From assembly GCA_905250125.1 (NCBI GenBank), contig CAJNOL010000314.1, positions 92,712 through 156,711 on the forward strand: 64,000 nt of DNA, written 5' to 3'. The notes beneath the pieces were generated by a model. The model was given only the letters and a program-made list of their open reading frames with translations. It did no database searches and was not told the DNA's origin. The position numbers and the translations under genes are program-made. Below, piece by piece: positions 11,794-21,885 of the stretch; positions within the stretch are counted from its first letter, which is position 1, and every line of letters starts with the position of its first letter. Origin of the DNA: Rotaria sordida (Eukaryota; Rotifera; Eurotatoria; Philodinida; Philodinidae).

Positions 11794-12213
11794 CTATTCA
11801 ATGTTATTGTAGAAGGTATGATTGCCGATAGTAACCACAGATGTCTTATTCTGTGCCTAGTATGAAATGATAATAGATAGATCTATAGGTCGGATCTTCC
11901 CATTTCCCATTCATTACATCATCAACAATCGAAGCAATTTTCTTATATTCGTTGCCCGATTCTTTTAAATCGAGTATTTTTCTTCTGACAAACGGTTTTC
12001 ATAAATATTTTGCGCTTATTCGCTCGATTTCGGATGACATGAATGATAGCTGCTTGTTCCTTATCCGATTTACCCCGCACCTCATCAAAGAGTGTTGGAA
12101 TAACCACATCTGTTTCGTCGAGTTTTACTGGATTGGCTGTGGCGGTATTTTGAATCTCGAAATAGATAATAATACTAAGAATGAGAGAATAAGAAAAATT
12201 TCACTTCCATCAT
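11794..12213 (-). pseudogene. decayed SleB-like cell-wall hydrolase (Hydrolase_2), probable bacterial origin
   Basis: Read on the minus strand, three frames each carry a different ordered block of the SleB/Hydrolase_2 family. Block 1 is PTLFDEVRGKSDKEQ followed by AAIIHVIRNRANK, matching the catalytic YGEARGE...Q.AV..V..NR core with its key Glu. Block 2 is EYKKIASIVDDVMNGKWEDPT, matching the helix before the D-P-T. Block 3 is VVTIGNHTFYNN at the C-terminus. At least two frame changes and a missing middle (the QFECW-type segment) separate the blocks. Before block 1 there is a hydrophobic signal-like stretch after two ATGs (12208-12213), again one frame off. Intact members hydrolyse peptidoglycan, and the family is bacterial. 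Its presence beside introns and eukaryotic genes points to horizontal acquisition followed by decay. No intron pair explains the frame changes. Confidence 0.62.
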
Positions 12214-15129
12214 CGAGAGTCCAAATATATGCGAAGATGTGCATTCATTAGCCTGTTACATATCAAATAATTTGCATAATACGTCAATGAATGAACAATC
12301 TAAAGAAAATTTTTCAGTTTCATCTAAATGAATAAAAAAAAATTGGCATCATATTGTTCCTGTTGGAACTATAGTTGATTGTTTTGCTAGCATGTAGTGG
12401 ATTAGAATCTTCCAAAGATTATAATTCCAAATTCGACCAATCTTAATGGTTCAAAATTCTTACAAAATCTCAATTTGAGACAATGTTAACAAAGTCAGTC
12501 AGAGTATATCGAAACTCGAACCTAAGCTCGAATGTAGAACGCATATTGAGTGTTTGATTGTCGATATTGGATCAAATTCCTAATAGAAATTCCAAAATAA
12601 AATTTAGTATATTTTACTTTCACTACTTAGTAAATTCAATATGTCAAATTGGAATCTCTTTCGATAATTTTTTCTCTTCGATTATTAGGTAATCATACGC
12701 GTTCTTTGTCTATGCAAATTTTCATGAATCAACAAATAAGAGTTTCGGGATTTGTTTTAATTATTATATTTTAAGCTACCATATCATCATCCAATATCCG
12801 ACCACATTATAGAAACTTTTGCATTTCAGCATTCAATGAATCACCGGTCTAAGATGACAATGCCATATGATATTGAGAATCGTTCCTCATAAAAAATAGG
12901 TATCTTACAGATTTTTCCAACGGCTTATATGAATTTCATCTATCTTTGCACAAGTAAAAAATGCATTTTTTTTTGTCTTATAGATCTTTAAATAAAACAT
13001 TATTTTCAGCAAGACATGCAGTTTTTTTTCGACCGATTAAAGGATTAATCAAGTTTGTATTCGATATCGATGAAATGCACTCTTATTCGGACTTTCTGAA
13101 TGTATCAAAACGAGCAACATTGGTAATGTGCCTGTACAAGTTAGCCGTTGTATAATACATATGATGAATAGAAAAAATGATTCATCTTATGACATGGTGT
13201 ATGTTTACGGACGGATGGTGGAGAAGTATAATTTACAAAGGTTCTTTTAATTCTATGTAATCTACTATATACATAAGTATTGTCTGACATATGATGATCT
13301 GGGGAGTTCGAACAACTCCAAAGTTAATTGAAGAAAGAAATGGCAAAGGACGAAGAAAAAACGTAAAATACTCGTTGTCGATGGACTAATTTTTCATACA
13401 CCTTTTCTTATATATATATATTTTTTTGATACTATATAACATTATTGTTTCTTTATTGTACTATATTCTGTTTATTAGTAAACACATAAACTAGGGCACT
13501 ATACTTCCATTTTCTGTTTAAGATATTCAACCGAGATCTTTTTCTCTAATTTCGTTGATTCAATGTTGATGAGTTTTTTCCGAGATCATTTCCTCTTAAT
13601 TTGAACTGGGAAAAAAACGAGATCAATTTTATCATTTTTTGGACTGATTAAGCACTCTGAGATCAATTCAGCATCGTCCATTTTATTCGTCTACTTATAA
13701 TTAATCGATTAATGTTCGCTGCTATGGAACATCCAATCAAGAAACGCATTCTATGTCTGTTTGTTTTTAATTACATAAATTATATATTTATTTTTTCATA
13801 TGAATCTCTTGCAAAAAATTGGCAGTACCAATTCTAAGCTACGATCTTACATTGATAAACTTTCTCACAATAGATCTGTTAAATAGATTATCAACAATTC
13901 ATTTGTAGTCCAATTATTAGTCAATCAATCGAAAAACAGATCTTATACTATTCTAAATAGTACAAATCATTCAATTTCAAGTTTTTAACAACGAATTCGC
14001 TAACACTAAATATTTAATCAATCATTCGATTCTCCTATATGACGAGCATCGAAAGAAAAATCTATTTTATAGAAACAAATAGCTCAACTACTCTCGATTT
14101 CATCTCAATCAATCGTTCACTGTCCCCATGTCCGAGCACCAAAATAGAAACTACACTATAAAAAAAAAGGAATCTAATGAACAAACAATTCAATAATAAT
14201 AAGTTGATAATCGAATCTCATAAATTTGAATGTATGAATAAAGGTCATCGATAGATAATGTAATTTTCTTACGAACGTTATTTCTAGAATTTAGGCACAT
14301 TACATAGAACTTTACATCGCTAGTTTTCCTTGAATAAGTAGTAAAACACGTTGAAAATATTTATTTCTTAAATCTTCAATAGTAAAGTACATTTTACAGA
14401 TTCTGCTTTCACCCATACTGTTGAGTTATGCATTCAGTACTCCATCATGAATTTTTGTATGTATGAAAAATTTAAGAAAGACTCGAATTTTTTCCTTTCA
14501 AAATTTAAAACTTTTGACATTTTGCAATTTTACTCTTTTCCATCGAATTTGAATCATAACTTATGGCGCGAAAGTCTTGGCACAAAGTATTCAGTCATTT
14601 TTCGGTCATTTCAAGACAGCCAGTTCGGATCAGAATTTTTTACTGTTTCCGAATATACAATGCTAAACAAAATTTTTTGAACGATCTTTTGAAATGATTT
14701 CTTTTCTACAGTTGTTCTAAAAAAACACTGTATCTGTCGTTTTTTTTATATTAAACGATAGTATTTTAATTTCTGTATAAAATGGTATACATTATTTAAC
14801 GAATATAGTCTTCTTCATTTTTTTGGATCAGGTGTAATTGTATAATAAAACCAAGTCTAGATATAAAATCGTCTTTTTTTTTCAAACTTTTTTTGACAGA
14901 ACGTATTATTTCGTCTATCTATGTTGCCTTTGTTGTGATGTAATGTTAATTCTATGGTTTCAACCACTTCATCCTGTAAACTATAATCTAATGGATGTCA
15001 ATTAGATGAATTCGACGGTCAATAGTTCTTGAAGATGAATGCAGGAAAACAGTCAGCACACCATTTTTTAACGTAAGTAAAGTTAGCATCCTATTCTACT
15101 TTTTCTTGTACGGATTTATTTCCTGACTT
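12214..15129. other. long intergenic stretch, nothing recognised
   Basis: About 2.9 kb of AT-rich sequence. The longest frames (12961-13155 and 14447-14680, plus strand) have no signature, no splice context and strongly AT-biased codons, so I do not call them genes. A short hairpin GGAGTTCGAACAACTCC near 13307 was inspected as a tRNA T-arm and lacks the rest of a tRNA. Confidence 0.45.
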
Positions 15130-15510
15130 GTGTTGGTTGTCTTTCTGGTTGTGTTAGGTGCAGAATTTTATTCTCTATTGGATGTTACTACTTTCAGTAG
15201 AGGTCATCAGGTAAAAAATGCGATTTTAGTTCGAAATACTGAGTTTTTTACTATAATCTCAGGATATAACTGTACTTTTTCGTGTTCGAATTCGCTTCAA
15301 GACTTGTATTGATTCTCTAATCGGTTGTGTCAGGTGCAAAATTTTATTCTCTGTCGGCTAGTACTATTTTCACAAGGGATCATCGGGTAAAAGCAACTTT
15401 TGTCCGATGAACCAGATTTTCACTTTGTGCTGTTGGTGAATCTGTACTTGCTCTTAAGCGGATTCGTTTTCTGGCTTGTGTTCTCTCTCTGATTGGTTGT
15501 ATTAGATTAA
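15130..15510. repeat. imperfect tandem repeat, period about 174 bp, just over two copies
   Basis: GGTTGTGTTAGGTGCA at 15147, GGTTGTGTCAGGTGCA at 15323 and GGTTGTATTAGATTAA at 15495 mark successive units. The first two are followed by near-identical ATTTTATTCTCT and GTACTATTTTCA-type words. Divergence is roughly a quarter by eye. Confidence 0.6.
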
Positions 15511-16879
15511 GAATGAAATCTAATTTCAACAATGCAAATGATGAACTGTACTAAATCGGTAAGTAATTGTAAGTGAAAAGAAGAGTATTGGGCTCGCTGT
15601 TGTTTACATTTAATAGATCTAGTATTGAGTGTTATTGTAATTCAAAGAATATATTGACTCTTTCCAAACTTTCAAAATCTTATCGAGGCGATTGTAATCG
15701 ATCCGATTGTATCAATTTATAAATTCTCATTGCAATGACTTTTACTTTTACTTTTTCATTTTTTAAATTATTATATAGAAATTTTCTTCTGATTAAGAGA
15801 AAATATAGTGTGTTTAAACGAAATGATAGAATTCTTGTTTTTTTTTTCATGATGAAGTATTAGTACGTAATACGAGTTTCTTTCACTGTAAATCGAAATC
15901 ATTGAATTGGAAAAGGTTATTCTCGATACACACACACACACACGATTTATCGCAAAAATATTACAAAATATTTACGATAACAGATTCAAACCAAGGTAAG
16001 CAAATTTATGTCAAGGAGAGCATGTAAAGAGAGAATAGAGACAAGTGAGAGAGTAGTGGGAGAGAATATTATCGAGACAAAGAAAAAAATGTGAAGGAGA
16101 GATAGAAGAGAGAGAAGAGAAAGTACCTGTCCTATAGTAAGGGAAGATATAACCTATCGTAAGAGAATAGCGAAGATATATGTAAGAAGAACAAAAAGAA
16201 AAATACATGAAGCGGATAGTTATATGATTTGTAGTGCATTTACTGCATATGATAATAGCCTATTTTGATTGCTTATTGCTATATAATATGATTTCCTTTA
16301 CCGTACGACTTTTATAACAAACTTATGCTTGTTGAATCTCTTCTTTTCAAAAGATAATTCTACTTTTCTTATAATGCAGCTGTAATATATTGAATGTATA
16401 TTTCTTTTAAAATAATTAAATTCATTCAATTACCATTTATTTAATTCAATTTGCTTCAATAGTACAAAAACAGTTATAAAATTTATACACAAAAATCGTA
16501 TAAGAAAACCAAATGATAAAATAAACAAAACGAAGAAACGAATTGACAACACGATATAAAAAAAACATAGGATAAATACACCTTCATAAATTCTAAAAAT
16601 ACTTCTACATATCAGATAAACTTTCACAATCACAGAGAAAAAAATTCCTTGAATATATCTGTATTTGAGACGATGCTGATTATTCGGAGCAAGATCATGA
16701 GATGTGTGAAAACGAAAAATAACAAGAATAAATACTGCAAAACAACACTAAAGAGACAACAAAAGAAAGATACATGAATGCAATAAACAATCGACTAAAA
16801 ACATTAGTCAAACAATAACGTGCATACAACTTAGTACAGGAAAAACATTCCATAAAATTACAACCATAAGACAATCCCA
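15511..16879. other. intergenic with microsatellite and purine-rich tract
   Basis: Contains a short (CA)n run near 15930 and a strongly purine-rich GAGA-type tract at about 16015-16125. No gene was supported; the minus-strand frames across the GAGA tract are low-complexity artefacts. Confidence 0.45.
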
Positions 16880-17115
16880 GATGAAACAAGCACAGTCTTA
16901 AACGAACGTATACGGAGAAAGACGACGATTTACATGATCCAGTATTACGATCATATGTCTTCATGTTGTATACGCAGATGTACGATGATATGCAGAGAAA
17001 AAAAATTACCGTTTACGATCCTCGTATCCGATCATAATACTGAACTATGTAAACCATCAAAATACAGCCGTATCATGAAGATATATGATCGTTTACAGGT
17101 GTATAAAAACTCTCT
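16880..17115. repeat. dispersed repeat copy A (CGTATACG-rich)
   Basis: A segment dense in CGATCGTAT/GTATACG palindromic words. It shares CCAGTATTAC-ATC-TA, TCTT-ATG and GTATACGCAG in the same order with the segment at 22285-22500, which marks both as diverged copies of one repeat family. Confidence 0.45.
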
Positions 17116-17894
17116 ATTCGTCGACTTGGAATAAACAAAACAGAAATATTTTACAGAAGGATAAAAAGTGATCATACACAGGAAAAAAATTGTATAGTTG
17201 ACATATAATATGTATAAAGGGCCAACGATAGGATCAAAAAAACTTCGTACTTATGTGAATAACATGCAGAACGACAAAAACAGAAAGTAAAATAACATTG
17301 TATATGTATTTTAAACAAACATACTATGCATAAACATATTGAATGAGTTCCAACTGAAACGAGAACAAAATGACATGAGATCTATATGGTATAAAACGAC
17401 GTTGATGACATATTCAAGTATAGGAATCGTCAACAAAGTCATGCTTCAAATTTTACTGCAAGAAACTAAAAATTCACTTAAACAATCTAAACATTTAGAA
17501 ATGTGTAGAGGACATACATATAGCCACCAACTTTTGGATCATTCAGGAAACTGTCACCAGAAAGACAAGCTGAATTCTTTTTAACAACGCTACCTGTGTC
17601 AAAATTTTGATACATTTTTGACTTTCATACGTCTACTTCACCACAAACACAATGCAAACAAATAATACTGAACCGATTACACCGACCACTACGGCCTCTT
17701 ATGCTCTTTCCGGAAAAAATATCAGAACAAACACTGTCCCTATACTCAACAATTTCAATTTAAGAAAAAAACAATGGGCTAACTTTAGAAAACAACCTAT
17801 TCACTAGGTTATATGAAAATAAACGATAATTATGAGATTTCAACACTTACGTCGCCAACGATTCTCTGCCCACTATCAGAAAGAGAGAACAACT
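17116..17894. other. intergenic, nothing recognised
   Basis: AT-rich stretch between dispersed repeats. A plus-strand frame at 17339-17584 has no family signature. Confidence 0.4.
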
Positions 17895-17975
17895 GACCTA
17901 CATATATTCTCATCTGTATTAATATATGATAATACATAAACATCTCGAGATATACATTTATTTCAATGTCTACTA
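17895..17975. repeat. direct repeat, first copy (partner at 19265-19345)
   Basis: CTACATATATTCTCAT, TTAATATATGATA-TACATAAA and ATTTATTTCAA occur in the same order and spacing here and near 19267, an interspersed direct repeat of about 80 bp flanking the AATCGATT-rich block. Confidence 0.5.
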
Positions 17976-18529
17976 TTATTATAAGTACAATGTAAAACTA
18001 GAGTACTGTTTATTTACTTATTTCTGTTAGCCTTCCAATTGGAGATGAATTACACTCGTAATTACAATTATCTAATTAATTGACATAGTGTTACCATTTT
18101 ATTATGTTATTAATACATAGTAATAATGGTTACACATTTTTTAGATTATTTTAAGTTTTTATTGACCACATATAATTCATATTGAGTATGATTTTGATTA
18201 TATTATATTTCTCATGATGTTAATATTTATGATATTAATGTTACATGTTATTATATATATATGTATAGGTCTTGAAGTTAACGTTTTATTGATGTTATTA
18301 TTTTCATGATAGTATATAAATACATATATACATATATATATGTCATGATGTTCTCCTACAAAATTTTTGATTCTATTATGGACATTCTATTTTGTTCTGT
18401 GTGTTTTTTTTCGTTTTTGTTTTTGTTATACTGTTTTTCCATCAACAGCCTAAAAGTTGGAAATGGTCGTTAGAAAAACCGGAAATTTCTTGTATAATTA
18501 TATTGGTTATCTGCCCATGTAAAAAAAAA

Positions 18530-19225
18530 CGCTAAAAATCTGATTAAAATCGATTCTTTGAAAAATAATCGCAAAAAAATCGATTAAAACTACCAGATTT
18601 CGATTAAATTCGGTGTAAGATTTAATTTTAATTGATATTACTCAGTAAAAACCGATTAAAATTGATTGTTTTAAAGAGAAATCGAAAGAACCGATTAAAA
18701 TCGATTTCGTTACAGAAACTATAGTAATCGTTTAAAATCTTATCGATTTTAGAAAATAATCGATTAAAGTCGATTAGATTTTTAATCTGTACTACGATTT
18801 CTGTAAAATCGATTTTAATCAATTAACCTTTTTTCTAATCGATTACTGACGTAGTAATTGGGCCATCTCAGTTGTGAAACAATTTGTATAGCAGTTCCAA
18901 GTTTACTTCATTTGTCGAACTTTAGCTTAGTGATAACTTCATGGTTATTAAACACGAGAAATCCAAAAAATTATGAAAAATTGGGGTTTCGCGTTCGAAT
19001 CTCGAGAAAAAGCGCTTATCTTCCATGTACACGATTAAAATCGATTATCAAGTAATAATCGATTAAGATCCATTAAGAAGTAAGAATAGATTAAAACTGA
19101 TTCAAGAGTACCCATGTAAAAAATGGGAACAATCTAATTTTAATCGATTTTTAATTATCGAAAAGTCGGTTTTCTCACATATAATCGATTAAAATAAATT
19201 TTCTTACATATAATCGATTTTTTTT
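18530..19225. repeat. AATCGATTAAAATCGATT-rich degenerate array
   Basis: Roughly 700 bp in which the self-complementary words AATCGATT and CGATTAAAATCGAT recur at irregular 20-40 bp spacing on both strands, for example near 18545, 18580, 18690, 18760, 18805, 19030 and 19140. An unrelated 200-bp insert with a tRNA-like pattern splits the block at about 18850-19020. The words are too regular for random AT-rich DNA, but the array is too degenerate to give a clean period. Confidence 0.55.
18905..19010 (+). other. tRNA-like pol III promoter pattern (SINE or tRNA relic)
   Basis: An A-box-like TAGCTTAGTGATAAC (18923-18937) precedes a B-box-like GTTCGAATCTC (18993-19003). No cloverleaf closes: the acceptor and anticodon arms do not pair. 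I read it as a decayed tRNA or tRNA-derived SINE head, not a working tRNA gene. Confidence 0.25.
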
Positions 19226-19264
19226 CTATCTTCTTTTTATATGGATATAAACACTATGAAACTA

Positions 19265-19345
19265 ATCTACATATATTCTCATTTTTCATTAATATATGAT
19301 ATTACATAAAATCTTAAGAAATATATTTATTTCAAAAAATAGTCA
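19265..19345. repeat. direct repeat, second copy (partner at 17895-17975)
   Basis: Second copy of the TATATTCTCAT...TATATGATA...ATTTATTTCAA segment, lying immediately beyond the AATCGATT block. Confidence 0.5.
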
Positions 19346-19440
19346 TGTTTACTCGAGATGAAAATTCGTCCTTGTTTACCTGTTATGATTCGCTATTTTG
19401 TATCTAGATTATTCGCAGTTCGAAATTAGTATTGCCATCA
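19334..19440. repeat. direct repeat b, copy 1 (partner at 19864-19970)
   Basis: AAAAAATAGTCATGTTTA, TCGAGATGAAAATTCGTCCT and the following GATTCGCTATT / CAGTTCGAAAT words recur with few changes about 530 bp downstream. Confidence 0.65.
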
Positions 19441-19524
19441 AGAATTAATCGAATGCTGTTGATTGCTTTCCCAATACTCTCTTTTTTTCTTTAATCATCC
19501 TTAACCCAAACAACCGACAACACA

Positions 19525-19605
19525 CAAAAAAATCAAAAAACAAAAAAAATCGAAAAACAAAAAATCAAAAAACAAAATAACAAAATAACAAAAAACAAAC
19601 AAGAT
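19525..19605. repeat. A-rich low-complexity tract
   Basis: AAAAAATC/AAAAAACA-type run with almost no G or T. The long minus-strand frame through it is a low-complexity artefact. Confidence 0.6.
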
Positions 19606-19863
19606 ACGTACTGAAAAAAGTACATTGTATTTATCTCTTCGAGAACATGCCGCCCTCCTCCCATGCATTGATATGCCGATGATGTTTTCTTTTCCAGAAG
19701 GATGAGCCGAAGAGAAAAGAAAAGAAAAAGAAAATGTTTTAAAATATCGTAAGAAGGGACAAAACAGAACAATACTGAAGACGTATCATGGCCAATGGCC
19801 ATGAAAGATACCTTATTTCGACTCTCTCTCTCTCTCTCTGCAATAATTGGGGGAAAGAGAAGG

Positions 19864-19970
19864 AAAAAAATAGTCATGTTTATTCGAGATGAAAATTCGT
19901 CCTTATTTATTAGTAATGATTTGCTATTGTTTACATAGATCAATCTCAATTCGAAATCGTTATTCAGATA
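19864..19970. repeat. direct repeat b, copy 2
   Basis: Second copy of the repeat at 19334. It lies 80-190 bp upstream of the TATA box of the six-cysteine secreted gene, so it could form part of its promoter region. Confidence 0.65.
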
Positions 19971-20038
19971 TGAAGTAGATCGTGGGCGCTGTTTGGAGTC
20001 TCTCTCTTTAAGTAAACAAAAGGCTAGAGAAGAAAGAT

Positions 20039-20049
20039 TATATATAAAG
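20039..20049 (+). promoter_or_regulatory. TATA box of the six-cysteine secreted gene
   Basis: TATATATAAAG stands about 105-115 nt before the chosen ATG at 20155. No upstream ATG in frame is needed to read the signal peptide. Confidence 0.4.
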
Positions 20050-20154
20050 AGAAACAGATAGGTGTACATTTACATATTTACCAGTTACAACAAAATTAAA
20101 CTAAACTATCAGTTCTGTATTCTATATACGAAAGTGATAGTCAATAAGATAGCG

Positions 20155-20622
20155 ATGTCATTTGCGATGTATTTGGTTTTATTTACTTTATTACTATTAC
20201 AAATTCAACCGTTAGATGCAGCACCTGCTGCTGATGATCCACAGCCACCAGTAACAAGGTCAAATGCCACCATTGACAAAATAACAAAAGAAACCTACGA
20301 TATACTTACAAGCTCTGGTCGGTTAGGGCTTACCAATATAGGTGCGAGCAGTTACATACCAGATACAAGTGTGGACATCATAAAGAATCCATGTTGGTCA
20401 TATTTTCTCTCTTGGTATGCTGCAAATTATTGGTATTTTCAATGCTTGGCAAATATGCTTTGTCGACCGTACCGAGGAGCATTTTCCAACAAATGTATTT
20501 GTGTACTGTTTCAAGTCAACCCACAGTATCCGCCTTGTAAAATATGGTCACCATGGATATATGCGGCATCCATCAAAGCTCCAGAATATCTCACTATTCA
20601 ACCTATAACTGATGGAAAATGA
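20155..20622 (+). CDS. secreted six-cysteine protein, 155 aa
   Basis: An intronless frame from ATG 20155 to TGA 20620-20622. I chose this ATG because it starts a textbook signal peptide (MSFAMYLVLFTLLLLQI, cleavage after LDA); the frame is open further upstream but adds a non-signal leader. After a Pro/Asp-rich propeptide-like stretch and an N-glycosylation site (NAT), the C-terminal half holds six cysteines: NPCWSY, QCLANMLCRPY, NKCICVLF and PPCKIW. The aromatic run WYAANYWYF between the first two is striking. Six cysteines with a C-x-C recall disulfide-stabilised peptides such as defensins, but the helix cysteines are six residues apart, not four, so the CS-alpha-beta fold is not supported. 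Function is unknown; extracellular action is inferred. Confidence 0.65.
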   Translation: MSFAMYLVLFTLLLLQIQPLDAAPAADDPQPPVTRSNATIDKITKETYDILTSSGRLGLTNIGASSYIPDTSVDIIKNPCWSYFLSWYAANYWYFQCLANMLCRPYRGAFSNKCICVLFQVNPQYPPCKIWSPWIYAASIKAPEYLTIQPITDGK

Positions 20623-21754
20623 TAATGATGTGCACGACACTTGACTATAATCTTCCTTTTAAACGGATAGAAAAAGTATTATTCATTGCTACTTTCATTT
20701 TTCTTCGTTGTTATTCATCTCTTTTTCTTTGATGTGCTGTATTTGTTAAAGATTTATGTAACCTATTATTTATTTTTCAGTTCAGAATACGCATACATAT
20801 ATATGCATACATATAATCACATAGGCGGCACATTGTTACAGTGATGTCGCACTGATACAACTCGCCATCTATCTTCATTTTTTGTTTTATTTTTTATTTC
20901 GTTTTCTATTTCTTTCTGGGTGATATATATAGTCTTCTCTTTTACTATTCATATACCTAGTCTCTGTTCTCTTTCTTTTTTTTCTCTCTTTTCTTTCTTC
21001 TCTTTTTGTTTCTCGCTCACTATATATGTACGTGTTTTCCATCATTTAAAATATAAAATAAAAGATCGTGTGCAAGTGTACGTATACACACACATATATA
21101 TACATTTTTTCCGTAAAAGAAAGAGAACGAACTTAGCGTTGATCTAAAAGGACAACCGCTAACACACATGATCATATATAATCACCCAAAAGGGAGTGGA
21201 ATACATATGTTTATATAGATATACAGAATAAGCAGAAAAAAAGAGAAAAGAAAAGAGAAAGGGATATTAGAAAATAATATATATGATCTTTTGTGTTAGC
21301 ACGGATCATGACACTCACCTATTACACAAAAAAAATGATGTTTCATCTATGGTTTCCTTTTAAAGAAATGTGTAGAAGGAGATAAGAAAAGAAGTGAGAG
21401 TTAACAAATAACAGAGAGCAAGAAAATAAATCATAGAACAATAGCGGGAAGAGAAAACCTTGTTGTACAATATATTGTTGTCAGAAAACTAAAGAAGTAC
21501 TTGAATTGTTCAAGATATAAATATATCTAAGAAAGCTGTTAGCGCAATCCCTGCGAGATTAAAATGTGAAACACGACGCAGCTGTTGTTACTAGTCACAT
21601 GAATATATTTTCTTCGATATCTTCGTATCCGTTAATAAATTATTGTTTATTAACTCCTCTGGAGCTACAAAAAGAAAGCAGTTGAAATATTTCCATGAAA
21701 TTCTAGCGACATTTAATCGTACTTCATACAAGAACAGGTCTATCTATTTCTGTA
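20623..21754. other. 3' flank and intergenic, pyrimidine-rich segment
   Basis: Contains the 3' UTR of the six-cysteine gene, a CT-rich stretch at about 20930-21020 and AATAAA near 21057 as a distant possible poly(A) signal. No further gene was seen. Confidence 0.4.
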
Positions 21755-21885
21755 ATGGATACTGGGCTTTCTCTGCCACGGTCTGTGATGGGCACTAAGG
21801 TTTCTTTGTCACGGTCTGTGATGGGTACTAGGGTTTCTCTGCCACGGTCTGTGATGAGTCTGGAGGTTCTCTGTCACAGTCTGTG
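21755..21885. repeat. 33-bp minisatellite, four copies
   Basis: Units start at 21755, 21788, 21821 and 21854 (the last is 32 bp). Each begins ATG and ends CACGGTCTGTG or close to it. Because 33 is divisible by three the plus strand stays open and would encode repeats of an 11-residue unit (MGTRVSLPRSV-like). Composition is richer in G+C than the surroundings. No gene context supports translation. Confidence 0.75.

Noticed and set aside
13305-13325. GGAGTTCGAACAACTCC as a possible tRNA T-arm
   Set aside because: The loop does not match T-loop rules and no A box, anticodon arm or acceptor stem is present.
14447-14680. 77-codon plus-strand frame
   Set aside because: Phe/Ser/Lys-rich with no recognisable family, promoter or splice context.
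19533-20069. 178-codon open stretch on the minus strand
   Set aside because: It runs through A-rich and CT-rich low-complexity DNA, spans a direct repeat, and its peptide is mostly Phe/Leu/Ser runs with no domain.
21755-21885. Short regular repeats considered as a CRISPR array
   Set aside because: Units are directly adjacent with no unique spacers, and the genome is eukaryotic; this is a minisatellite.
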